From positions 1-22,793 of the forward strand of contig JAKQEZ010000401.1 in the NCBI GenBank assembly GCA_029558435.1: 22,793 nucleotides of DNA, written 5' to 3'. How positions within the stretch are numbered: position 1 is the stretch's first letter; the number at the start of each line of letters is the position of its first letter. Of this stretch, positions 7,886-16,037 are shown piece by piece. This DNA is from Bacteroidota bacterium. Lineage in GTDB: Bacteria; Bacteroidota; Bacteroidia; Flavobacteriales; Crocinitomicaceae. The translations under genes and the position numbers were made by a program. Under the pieces are notes generated by a model that saw only the letters and a program-made list of their open reading frames with translations, searched no databases and was not told the origin of the DNA.

Positions 7886-8695
7886 ATGAAATCAATTATT
7901 GTTTCTTCACTTTTAATCGTTGCATTAGTTGCTTGCAAAAGCACAACCTCTAAAGAAGTAGAGCAATCTGCCGCTACTACCAGTAATGACGGTCCAACAA
8001 TTGCAGCCAATTCACAAGATGATAAAATGGCAGCTATTGACCAGCAATTGGATAAATTGTCTCGCATTGAGAGTTTAAATTATTCAAAAGAAGATGGAAC
8101 TTCTATCAGCGCAATTGCATATATGGCAAGCCAAGACACCATTGCAAAAGTTGAAGTAAAACAATACAACGCCAAAACAGTTACCAATCCCAAAATTCAT
8201 TTTTATTATGACAAAGGATTGTTGTTTGCTAGCAAAAAATTGGAAGAAAAAATAATTGATCAAACGGCTTATTTTTCTGAAGAAGTATCGTTTTATAACG
8301 AAAAAGGAGATGTAATTCAATCCAAAGAACGCATATCGGACTATGAAGAAGGGTTGATTAACGCGGCGTATAAAAAAATCAACAATGTTACTCACGACCC
8401 AACAGAAGCATTTTTGGTATTGAAGCAACAGGGTCCTTTTGCCGTTACTTTTCAAGGTTTTGTTGACAATGGACCTTATCATTTCTTAATTGTTGGTGAA
8501 AACGTTGCAAAAGATGGTTATACAGCTGCTCTTTCCATTCAAAAAGAAGATGCCACCATTAAATACCTAAGAAACGAAGGAAAAAAAGCGTTGGGCAAAG
8601 AATTAATGGTGCAATTTGTAAACCACATGGACAATCAAGGTTATGAAATGCAAATTCTAACTGATTTGGCATTAGTGGAGCGTAAAAAGAAATAA
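7886..8695 (+). CDS. Lipoprotein of unknown function
   Basis: I do not recognise this 269-residue protein. It starts with a lipoprotein signal: two charged or polar residues, a hydrophobic stretch IIVSSLLIVALVA, then the lipobox LVAC with Cys14 as the lipidated residue. A Ser/Thr/Ala-rich linker (about 15-45) follows, as in exported proteins tethered to a membrane. The rest is a mixed alpha/beta soluble domain containing the stretch FYDKGLLFASKKLEEK-like charged strands, with no known motif. The ATG at 7886 is chosen over an in-frame TTG at 7862, which overlaps the -7 box and would put eight extra residues before the signal. Its own promoter and the terminator before it make it a single-gene unit. 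The stop is only 3 nt from the stop of the convergent deacetylase. Confidence 0.82.
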   Translation: MKSIIVSSLLIVALVACKSTTSKEVEQSAATTSNDGPTIAANSQDDKMAAIDQQLDKLSRIESLNYSKEDGTSISAIAYMASQDTIAKVEVKQYNAKTVTNPKIHFYYDKGLLFASKKLEEKIIDQTAYFSEEVSFYNEKGDVIQSKERISDYEEGLINAAYKKINNVTHDPTEAFLVLKQQGPFAVTFQGFVDNGPYHFLIVGENVAKDGYTAALSIQKEDATIKYLRNEGKKALGKELMVQFVNHMDNQGYEMQILTDLALVERKKK

Positions 8696-8698
8696 ATC

Positions 8699-9301
8699 TT
8701 ACGCTATAATCTGAAATTGAAAGTCTTTTGTTTTTAATAGTTGAACAATTGGAGGCAACACCTCTTTCAATCGTTCTTTAGTTTTACTATTATCGTGAAA
8801 CACCAACACGTCCCCAGGCTTAATTTGTTGGGCTGCTGCAATGATTTTTTGAGTTGCAACCGTATTATCGTAATCTTTAGATAACCACGACCACATTATA
8901 ATTTTATAGCGTTGGGCAATGATTTTATCCAACTTTTTAGGTAAACGTCCATAAGGCGGACGAAACAACTTTGAATTAATGTAAGCTGTTGCTTGCTCAA
9001 TGGAGTTTAAATACACTTCATTAGCGCATTTCATACCGTTTAAATGATTCATCGTGTGATTTCCAACTTGATGTCCATCTGCAATTAATTGTTTGTATAA
9101 ATCAGGATGTTTTTGGACATTCTCACCCACGCAAAAAAACGTGGCTTTAATTTGTTCCTTTTTTAAGAATTCAAGCACCCAAGGAGTAATGTCAGGATTG
9201 GGGCCGTCGTCAAAAGTTAAAAAAACGATGGGTTCAGAAACAGCAATCCCCCAAATCCTTAAAGGAAATAGCCTTCTAAGAATTTTGGGGGATCGAAACA
9301 T
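8699..9301 (-). CDS. Polysaccharide deacetylase (NodB-like, CE4)
   Basis: A compact 200-residue metal-dependent deacetylase that removes N- or O-acetyl groups from a polysaccharide or peptidoglycan. The NodB motifs are in order: TFDDGP with Asp31/Asp32 (catalytic base and metal ligand), NHTMNH with metal ligands His82 and His86, RPPYGR (114-119), and LVFHDN with His169. All catalytic residues are present. There is one short hydrophobic patch near the N-terminus but no clear cleavable signal, so its location (cytosol or membrane-attached) is uncertain. It starts 12 nt after the stop of the large DUF2723 gene on the same strand and is probably cotranscribed with it. The two may act on the same envelope glycan, which is inference. 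Confidence 0.93.
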   Translation of the reverse strand: MFRSPKILRRLFPLRIWGIAVSEPIVFLTFDDGPNPDITPWVLEFLKKEQIKATFFCVGENVQKHPDLYKQLIADGHQVGNHTMNHLNGMKCANEVYLNSIEQATAYINSKLFRPPYGRLPKKLDKIIAQRYKIIMWSWLSKDYDNTVATQKIIAAAQQIKPGDVLVFHDNSKTKERLKEVLPPIVQLLKTKDFQFQIIA

Positions 9302-9313
9302 GTTTATGTATTT

Positions 9314-12300
9314 TTAAGGTTGAACAACAGAATCTTTTTTATTCTGCTCTTCAATCAATTGATTAAAATCAACGTTGGATGGGTTTACAGTGGCTGCTTC
9401 TGTGCCTCCACCTAAACTATAGCTATCCATTAATGCTTCAATGTAGTCTTTTAATGACATCAAATCAACTGCTTTACTTGCTTTAACACTTTCACTAGCA
9501 TCGGCAATAGAAGCTTCTAATTTGCTATACAACGTTTTGAATTTAGATTGCAACAAATCATCCACGTATTTTTTAGTTTGTTTTGCCAATTCGCCTGTTG
9601 GGTTTCCTGAAACAGCGTTTGAAGCAGCAAATATTTGCAAATACGCATCCAATGCACTAAACAAATGTGGTTGGTTGTTGGACGAAAGCACAATGTATTC
9701 TGGACATGTCAAGAAATATTCAATAGCTTGGCGCAATTGTTTTTCCATTTTTAAGCCCAATGCATCGCCTTGTTTTTTATCTCCTGCACTGTAATACATT
9801 TCTACGAAATCAGAAACAACACCATCTGAATAACGTGGATATTCTGAACCTTGGTATTTGAATGATCCAACCATACCTGGTTCTCCACTATCCAACACCA
9901 CATCAATTGGCATTACTTCTTCTGCTCTATTCAACAATGCTGAAATATGCTTGTTGTTCTCAGCAATAGTTTGATCTGCATTTTTACGCAATTCTAACAA
10001 TTTAGCAGCATCCGCATTTCCAGCTTGAGCACTTGTTTTTAAATATTCTTCTGGATACGATTGTGCGCGTTTGATATTATCATTGCTATTCAAATAGTAT
10101 TTCACCAATGAAGCAAATTGACTTCTATATTGAACAACGTGACGACGAGCGTAGTAATCTGTCAACACGTTTGGATCTTTCATGTTGCCAAAATGTTGTT
10201 TTTTCATCAAACTTTCATACATTTCTTCAACATCCATTGGCGCCTCTTGTTGAATAGGATTCACTTCATAAGTAGAACCTGTTTGTTTCAATGCCCCCGC
10301 ATTTAACAACGCTTTAGAAACATTGCTTCCATAAGGACTTGAGAAATAAATTCCTCGTTTCCAATCGTTGTTTGCCAATACATCCAACATCATGATTTCT
10401 TCGCGAGTAATTGCTCGTGCAGACAATGTAAACTGCACTTGATCCATGATTTTTGATTTATCTGTATTGGATGGTACAACCCCCGATTTCAATAAGTTTT
10501 CTTTATTTACTTTTAAAGAGAACGTGTTGGTAGGGAAGAAACGGAAAGTATTTGCTTGCGTTGTCAACATATTAGCATCGTTACGTACAAATGCCATTAC
10601 CTCTGTTAAATCCATAGATTCCCATCCTGCATTTAATTGTTGCAATCCATTTTGAACCCCTTGAATTGCACTTTCATTGGCTGTGATAACACGATTTTGC
10701 AACGCATTAAATATTTCGCGCATTGCAGTGAAACGTGCATGGATATCGTTTACTAAATCAGCATCTTGAGCCGGTCTAACCAAAATAGCTTTCAATTGGT
10801 TAACTCGTTGAATTGCCCCAGGTTGTGTTACTTCTAAACTTCCAATTACGGTTGACATAGAAGAAGCAAAACCATTAATCGCATTAATTGCTGCTGATTT
10901 ATTGTTTTTCAAACGCATTTCAATGACGCTTCGCAATGTTTCAGCCGATGCCGAATTAGAGAAATACAAATCGGTTAAAGTAACAAACTGAATTTGGTCA
11001 GTGCCACCTGTGTACATCAACACTTGATCTCTTGTAAACTTGATTGGCAATGGATCCGATTCATAGCTTTTACGCATCATTTGTTCGGTGTACCAATCTG
11101 TTTGCATCAACGATAAGTTACATACACGCACATCCGAGCGGAAACCTTCAACTTCTTGAATATACCACAATGGGAAGGTATCGTTATCACCATTGGTAAA
11201 AATAATTCCGTTTGGAGAAACCGAACTCATGTAATTGTAGGCAACATCGTGCGCTGTAGTTTTTCCGCTTCTATCGTGGTCATCCCACTCTTGAGCCCCC
11301 ATAATCACTGGAGCAATTAGTCCAAGCACCGTTGCAAGTACTGCCCCTGCATTTTCACTTTTTAATACTTTGCCCAGAACACGCATGATGCCAAGCATCA
11401 ACAAACCAATCAATGCAATTACCAACCACGCGCGTGTGTTAGGGTTAGAAGCCTCACTTCCTAAGTCAAAAATGAAGAACAACACCAAACCTGCCAATGC
11501 AATTACTCCAGCTTTTTTGAAATGTTCTTTGGTAAATGATGTAAATGCATGATAAAGTGCATATACACCAAAGCCTATCCAAATAGCAAAGAAATAGAAC
11601 GAACCAGCATACGCATAATCACGTTCTCTTGGCTCATAAACCTTTTGATTCAAATAAACCACAATTGCCAAACCAGTTAACAAGAATCCTAAGAAAACCA
11701 CAAATGCATCTTTAGGAGAACGATAAGCATGGAAAAATAAACCAATCAACCCAAGAATGAGTGGCATGAAAAACAAGCTGTTATTGGATTTATTATTGGT
11801 TGTATAGTAAGGTGCTTTAGATTGATCGCCTAGGCGTGCATCGTCTACAAAAGAAATTCCAGATTTCCAGTTACCCGCCATTTGGTTACCATCGCCCTGA
11901 ATATCATTTTGACGACCTGCAAAGTTCCACATAAAATAACGGAAATACATGAAATTACACTGATAGCTAAAAAAATACTTCAAGTTTTCACCAAAAGTTG
12001 GCAACGGCAAATTGTCTTTCCCCATCTCTCCATCTCTGCGTGAAGCATCGTAGTTGGACCAATATTTATACCCCTCCACTTTACGCGGTTCATCTGGGCT
12101 ATACATACGTGGGAAAATAGTAGATTGCTGATAAGCTGGTTCTGATTTTAAACGTGAATCAGCATTTACTTCGTAAAACAATTCTTTAACCTCAGCTCCA
12201 TTTTCTTTGGCATATTTCTCTGCATCTTCTTTTTTCAAAAATGTTTTAAGGTTTTGTTCATTTTTTTGAGCAATAAAGCGACGTTGATAAACAGCATCTC

Positions 12301-13453
12301 TATCGCCCCAACCAGAACGGTCTGCATAAGCATCCCAAGTTCCATCTCCATCAAAACGTCCGCCTAATTCTTTAGAATTCCAATAAGGTCCAGATAAAAG
12401 TGGAGCAGCACCATATTGATCGCGTTTTAAGTAGGAACGTAAGTTCACCAAGTTTTCTGGGTTGTTTTGGTCCATTGGTGTATCTGCATTGGAACGAATC
12501 ACGATAACGGCAAAAGAACCATAGCCAATAAATAAGAAAATCAAAGCAAAAATACTGTTGTACAATACTGTTTTTCCTTTTTTACGGGCATAGCGTGCAC
12601 CATAAATCAATCCACCAATCAACAAGGCAAAGAAGAAAATGGTACCCGATAAGAACGGTAAACCTATTGAATTTCTAAAGAAAATCTCAAACGAAGAAGC
12701 AAAAGATATTGTTCCAGGAATAACTCCTTCTTGAATAACACCTAAAACAACAACCGAAATGATACCAACTAAGATAAATGTTTTAGCTTTAATTTCTTTC
12801 CACAAACGGAAATAGATTACATATCCGATAGCTGGCACCAATAGAATACCCAATAAGTGGACCCCAATAGCCAAACCAATCATAAACAAGATGAACAATA
12901 ACCATCTGTTTGGAGCTGCTTCAATGGATAGTTTTCCTCCTTGCAACAGGGCCATTTCCTCGTCCCATTTCAAGATAGCCCAAAACACAATGGCAGTAAA
13001 CAAAGATGACATGGCATACACCTCACCTTCTACTGCCGAGAACCAAAACGTATCAGAAAATGTATAAGCCAAGGCTCCAACAACACCACTTCCCATAATA
13101 GCGATCACGTCGCCACTTGAAAGTTCTTTTTTGCGTTCCAAAACCATTTTTTTCACCAACAAGGTAATGGACCAGAACATAAAAAGAATGGTAAATGAGC
13201 TAGAAAGTGCCGACATGGTGTTAATCCATACAGCAACATTGGTTACATCGCTAACAAAAAAGGTAAACAAACGTCCCAACAACATAAACAACGGAGCACC
13301 TGGAGGGTGACCTACTTCCAACTTATAGGCTGCCATGATGTACTCACCACAGTCCCACAAACTTACTGTTGATTCAATGGTTGATAGATAAACAAACGTT
13401 GCGATTAGAAAAACCAACCAACCCGTTAAGACATTAATTTTTTTGTAGTTCAT
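9314..13453 (-). CDS. DUF2723 (TMEM260-like) multispanning membrane glycosyltransferase-like protein
   Basis: A 1379-residue inner-membrane protein of the DUF2723 family, recognisable from its N-terminus: a first transmembrane helix (about 9-26), then WDCGEY (33-38) and GHPPGAPLF (48-56). This acidic-loop layout is typical of GT-C fold, lipid-phosphate-sugar-dependent glycosyltransferases. The animal homologue TMEM260 is reported to be a protein O-mannosyltransferase. About a dozen hydrophobic helices fall in 1-330 and 570-740, split by a soluble loop (about 330-560). A large soluble C-terminal region follows, starting with the family-typical NGDNDTFPLWYIQ near 750. Most family members I recall are roughly 1000-1150 aa, so the extra C-terminal 200-300 residues are notable. 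It probably glycosylates exported proteins or lipids on the periplasmic side; donor and acceptor are unknown. It leads an operon with the deacetylase. Confidence 0.9.
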   Translation of the reverse strand: MNYKKINVLTGWLVFLIATFVYLSTIESTVSLWDCGEYIMAAYKLEVGHPPGAPLFMLLGRLFTFFVSDVTNVAVWINTMSALSSSFTILFMFWSITLLVKKMVLERKKELSSGDVIAIMGSGVVGALAYTFSDTFWFSAVEGEVYAMSSLFTAIVFWAILKWDEEMALLQGGKLSIEAAPNRWLLFILFMIGLAIGVHLLGILLVPAIGYVIYFRLWKEIKAKTFILVGIISVVVLGVIQEGVIPGTISFASSFEIFFRNSIGLPFLSGTIFFFALLIGGLIYGARYARKKGKTVLYNSIFALIFLFIGYGSFAVIVIRSNADTPMDQNNPENLVNLRSYLKRDQYGAAPLLSGPYWNSKELGGRFDGDGTWDAYADRSGWGDRDAVYQRRFIAQKNEQNLKTFLKKEDAEKYAKENGAEVKELFYEVNADSRLKSEPAYQQSTIFPRMYSPDEPRKVEGYKYWSNYDASRRDGEMGKDNLPLPTFGENLKYFFSYQCNFMYFRYFMWNFAGRQNDIQGDGNQMAGNWKSGISFVDDARLGDQSKAPYYTTNNKSNNSLFFMPLILGLIGLFFHAYRSPKDAFVVFLGFLLTGLAIVVYLNQKVYEPRERDYAYAGSFYFFAIWIGFGVYALYHAFTSFTKEHFKKAGVIALAGLVLFFIFDLGSEASNPNTRAWLVIALIGLLMLGIMRVLGKVLKSENAGAVLATVLGLIAPVIMGAQEWDDHDRSGKTTAHDVAYNYMSSVSPNGIIFTNGDNDTFPLWYIQEVEGFRSDVRVCNLSLMQTDWYTEQMMRKSYESDPLPIKFTRDQVLMYTGGTDQIQFVTLTDLYFSNSASAETLRSVIEMRLKNNKSAAINAINGFASSMSTVIGSLEVTQPGAIQRVNQLKAILVRPAQDADLVNDIHARFTAMREIFNALQNRVITANESAIQGVQNGLQQLNAGWESMDLTEVMAFVRNDANMLTTQANTFRFFPTNTFSLKVNKENLLKSGVVPSNTDKSKIMDQVQFTLSARAITREEIMMLDVLANNDWKRGIYFSSPYGSNVSKALLNAGALKQTGSTYEVNPIQQEAPMDVEEMYESLMKKQHFGNMKDPNVLTDYYARRHVVQYRSQFASLVKYYLNSNDNIKRAQSYPEEYLKTSAQAGNADAAKLLELRKNADQTIAENNKHISALLNRAEEVMPIDVVLDSGEPGMVGSFKYQGSEYPRYSDGVVSDFVEMYYSAGDKKQGDALGLKMEKQLRQAIEYFLTCPEYIVLSSNNQPHLFSALDAYLQIFAASNAVSGNPTGELAKQTKKYVDDLLQSKFKTLYSKLEASIADASESVKASKAVDLMSLKDYIEALMDSYSLGGGTEAATVNPSNVDFNQLIEEQNKKDSVVQP

Positions 13454-13502
13454 ATTTAAGTTTTGAATGCGTAATCAAAAGAAAACTGCAATTAATAACT
13501 TG

Positions 13503-13510
13503 CGAAAATA
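13503..13510 (-). promoter_or_regulatory. Possible -7 box of DUF2723 gene
   Basis: Minus-strand TATTTTCG matches 7 of 8 positions of TAnnTTTG and lies 49 nt upstream of the ATG. No -33 TTG is found at the usual spacing, so support is weak. The rest of the 13454-13635 gap is AT-rich and shows no gene. Confidence 0.3.
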
Positions 13511-13635
13511 GAAATATTCACCAATGAATTATAAATAAAGTTGCAAAAAAATGGTAAAAAAAGAAATTAAAGTAGAATTTATGAATGCAATTGGAAGGTA
13601 AGTTTCTATCAAAAGAAGATATAGTTTCTGAAAAA

Positions 13636-14307
13636 TTATTCAGAAGCAAATAAGAATTTATTAGGCGAAACAATGTTCATTTTTACGGCATACATGACAA
13701 TACCCGCTGTATTTTTAACTCCTAATTTGGAAAGTATGTTTTTGCGATGTGTGTTTACAGTGTGATTACTCAAGCACAATTCTTCGGCAATTTCTGCATT
13801 GGTCATACCATCTGCTATGCGTTTAATGATTTGCACTTCTCGCTCGGATAAAGAGGTTGACTCACACGTACACCAATCAAAATCAATATCTTCTACATTG
13901 ATTGCTGAGTGACGAATGGTTTCTAAAATTTGACGGCAGAAAAACTTTTTACCCTTTGCGGTTTCCACAACTGCTTCAAGTATTTCATCTAGGTCGCAAT
14001 TTTTCTTGATGTAGCTTTGAACACCAGAACGCAATGCATCAATGAGTGTTTGTGCACTTTGTTCGGGAGTAATTGCAACAATATGCGTAGATGGATTTTT
14101 GCTTACTATTTTAGGAATAACATCAATATCAAAAAACTCAGAGGTGTAGTCTATCAAAACAATGTCAACTTCTGTTTTTTTGATAAAATCCAATAATTCT
14201 TTTGACGAGCCAACTTCTCCAACAATTTTAATTGACGCATTGGTGTTCAATGTGTTTCTAAGACCTATACGCATTAAATGATTGCCATCAGCTATTACGA
14301 CTTTCAT
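13636..14307 (-). CDS. NarL/LuxR-type response regulator, atypical receiver
   Basis: A 223-residue two-domain regulator. The receiver (1-120) keeps the phosphoacceptor Asp53 (VLIDYTS), Thr80 (VAIT) and Lys101/Lys102 (SYIKK). In the acidic pocket, where NarL relatives have two acidic residues (ADDH), this has ADGNH: Asp7 remains but the second acid is Gly8. A linker with a short Cys pair, DWCTCES (about 144-150), leads to a LuxR-type helix-turn-helix (about 150-212) with SEREVQIIKRIADGMTNAEI and the recognition-helix stretch NHTVNTHRKNILSKL. No histidine kinase is adjacent, so it is an orphan in this window. Its promoter overlaps a long inverted repeat. Metal binding and phosphorylation could be weak; targets are unknown. 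Confidence 0.9.
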   Translation of the reverse strand: MKVVIADGNHLMRIGLRNTLNTNASIKIVGEVGSSKELLDFIKKTEVDIVLIDYTSEFFDIDVIPKIVSKNPSTHIVAITPEQSAQTLIDALRSGVQSYIKKNCDLDEILEAVVETAKGKKFFCRQILETIRHSAINVEDIDFDWCTCESTSLSEREVQIIKRIADGMTNAEIAEELCLSNHTVNTHRKNILSKLGVKNTAGIVMYAVKMNIVSPNKFLFASE

Positions 14308-14329
14308 AATTAAGAATTATATCGAATCG

Positions 14330-14337
14330 CAAAATTA
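14330..14337 (-). promoter_or_regulatory. -7 box of response-regulator gene
   Basis: On the minus strand the sequence is TAATTTTG, a full match to TAnnTTTG, 22 nt upstream of the ATG at 14307. The expected -33 region has no TTG and is instead occupied by the inverted repeat at 14351-14371. Confidence 0.6.
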
Positions 14338-14350
14338 TAAAAAATCGGTT

Positions 14351-14371
14351 AATTTAGAAAGATTCTAAATT
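14351..14371 (-). terminator. Inverted repeat: permease terminator and/or regulator operator
   Basis: Two perfect 9-nt arms, AATTTAGAA (14351-14359) and TTCTAAATT (14363-14371), flank a 3-nt centre. On the minus strand it lies 29 nt after the permease stop and is followed, after six bases, by TTTTTT, so it may terminate that gene. It also sits 13 nt upstream of the response-regulator -7 box, covering the -33 region, which suits an operator. The stem is AT-rich and the T run is offset, so neither role is certain. Confidence 0.5.
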
Positions 14372-14399
14372 TAATTTTAAAACAATTACAGCAAATTGT

Positions 14400-15845
14400 T
14401 TAATCGTTGGTTGAAGAATTATTTTCGTTTTCTGCTCTTAATTTACTGTGTTTATAGCCATATAGGAAATAAACAGCACAACCAATTAGCATCCAAACCA
14501 ATAAACGCAACCAACTTTCTAGAGGAAGAGAATACATCAAATAACCACAAGTAATAACACCTGCAATTGGCACAAATGGAACCAATGGTGTTTTGAAAGC
14601 ACGTGGAGCATCGGGCATTTTTTTACGCATTACTAAAATACCAACGCACACTAAACAAAAAGCCAATAAAGTACCAATACTTACCATGTGCCCTAAATCT
14701 TTTACGGGTACAAAACCTGCAAATAAGGATACGAAAACCATGAAGATTAAATTTGTTTTCCATGGAGTTGCAAACTTTGGATGTACATCGCTAAAGAAAG
14801 AAGGCAACAATCCGTCTTTACTCATAGAATAAAACACGCGGCTTTGCCCTAACAACAACACCATGATAACCGAAGTATAACCAGCCAATATGGCAATAAT
14901 TAAACCTTGTTTTAAAAATGTATAAGGTGTTGCTGCAAAAGCCGTAGCAGCTGGAGAAGCGTCACCTGCAAATGTTTGATAGGGTACCAAACCTGTCATT
15001 ACGTAAGAAAACAAAACATATAAAATAGTACAAACAACTAATGAACCGATAATACCAATAGGCATTCCTTTTTGTGGATTTTTAGCTTCTTGAGCAGCCG
15101 TGGATACCGCATCAAAACCGATAAAAGCAAAAAACACCATAGCAGCACCAGCAGCAATTCCAGGCATTCCTCCAAAATCTGGTTTTGATGGATCATTTGC
15201 AGGAATAAAAGGTTGATGATTAGACGGATCAATGTATTCCCATCCTAAAATAATGAACAACAATACCACAGCAACTTTTAAAATCACCAAAATATTATTG
15301 ACTACTGCAGATTCTTTTGTACCACGAATCAATACTAGCGAAAGCAATGAAACAATAAAAATAGCTGGAAGATTAATAATTCCTCCTTCAAAAGGTCCAT
15401 TAATTAAATTTTCGGGTAATCCCATTCCATACGATTCCAACAATTGATTGAGGTATTTAGACCAGCTCACACCAACCGTGGCAGCGCCAAGAGCATATTC
15501 TAAAACTAAATCCCATCCAATAAACCAAGCAATAAACTCACCCATAGTTGCATAAGAATAAGTATAGGCACTTCCGGCAACAGGAATCATTGATGCAAAT
15601 TCAGCATAACACAAACCTGCAAAACCACAACCAACTGCTGCTAATACAAACGACAACGTAACTGCTGGTCCCGCATGTTCTGCAGCTGCAATACCTGTCA
15701 ATGAAAACAAACCTGCACCAATAATGGCTCCAATACCAAGCGCTACTAATGAAGCAGAGCTTAACGAACGTTTTAATGCATTACCACTTGATGCCTCTTG
15801 CTGTAAGCTAGCTATTGATTTTTTGGCTTTCCACGAATTTCCCAT
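14400..15845 (-). CDS. APC-superfamily amino-acid permease
   Basis: A 481-residue inner-membrane transporter with about 12 hydrophobic helices, similar to cationic amino-acid transporter (CAT)-like bacterial permeases such as YfnA. The N-terminal helix 1 motif GIGAIIGAGLFSLTG is the APC substrate- and ion-site signature. It is followed by GPAVTLSFVLAAV and by the CYAEFASMIPVAGSAYTYSY segment (helix 3), also family hallmarks. It would import an amino acid by proton symport or exchange; the exact substrate cannot be read from sequence. I place the start at the ATG at 15845 and not at the in-frame ATG at 15875, because the -7 box (15873-15880) overlaps the latter. It is a single gene, divergent from the secreted-protein gene at 16038. 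Confidence 0.92.
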   Translation of the reverse strand: MGNSWKAKKSIASLQQEASSGNALKRSLSSASLVALGIGAIIGAGLFSLTGIAAAEHAGPAVTLSFVLAAVGCGFAGLCYAEFASMIPVAGSAYTYSYATMGEFIAWFIGWDLVLEYALGAATVGVSWSKYLNQLLESYGMGLPENLINGPFEGGIINLPAIFIVSLLSLVLIRGTKESAVVNNILVILKVAVVLLFIILGWEYIDPSNHQPFIPANDPSKPDFGGMPGIAAGAAMVFFAFIGFDAVSTAAQEAKNPQKGMPIGIIGSLVVCTILYVLFSYVMTGLVPYQTFAGDASPAATAFAATPYTFLKQGLIIAILAGYTSVIMVLLLGQSRVFYSMSKDGLLPSFFSDVHPKFATPWKTNLIFMVFVSLFAGFVPVKDLGHMVSIGTLLAFCLVCVGILVMRKKMPDAPRAFKTPLVPFVPIAGVITCGYLMYSLPLESWLRLLVWMLIGCAVYFLYGYKHSKLRAENENNSSTND

Positions 15846-15872
15846 ATACAAAAAAGTTAATTTAGAGATTGT

Positions 15873-15902
15873 CAAAACTAACTAAAAAAGAAGAAAATCA
15901 AA
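15873..15902 (-). promoter_or_regulatory. Promoter of amino-acid permease
   Basis: Minus strand: TTTG (15902-15899), an 18-nt spacer, then TAGTTTTG (15880-15873), a full match to the Bacteroidota consensus. It places transcription start near 15867, about 22 nt before the ATG at 15845, and so rules out the longer reading frame. Confidence 0.75.
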
Positions 15903-15985
15903 GAAATATCGAATTTTGTTTTGCTATTTTTATATTATTTTTATTGACAATCAATGTGTTAACAAGTAAAAATGTTAAAATTTTG

Positions 15986-16014
15986 TTGATTTGAGTAAAA
16001 GTTACATACATTTG
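15986..16014 (+). promoter_or_regulatory. Promoter of T9SS surface-protein gene
   Basis: TTG (15986-15988), an 18-nt spacer, then TACATTTG (16007-16014), a full match to TAnnTTTG. The ATG follows 23 nt later at 16038. Confidence 0.75.
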
Positions 16015-16037
16015 CCAACACAAATAAATTTTATTTT

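Noticed and set aside
9314..13453. Several plus-strand frames of 60-90 codons inside the DUF2723 gene
   Set aside because: They lie antisense to a long, well-conserved membrane protein, have no promoter and no recognisable product.
15846..15875. ATG at 15875 as the permease start
   Set aside because: The full-consensus -7 box at 15873-15880 covers it, so the ATG at 15845 is the better start.
15943..15955. ATTGA-CAA-TCAAT inverted repeat between the permease and T9SS genes as an operator
   Set aside because: Arms are only 5 bp and AT-rich, it is not aligned with either promoter, and it is expected by chance in such sequence.
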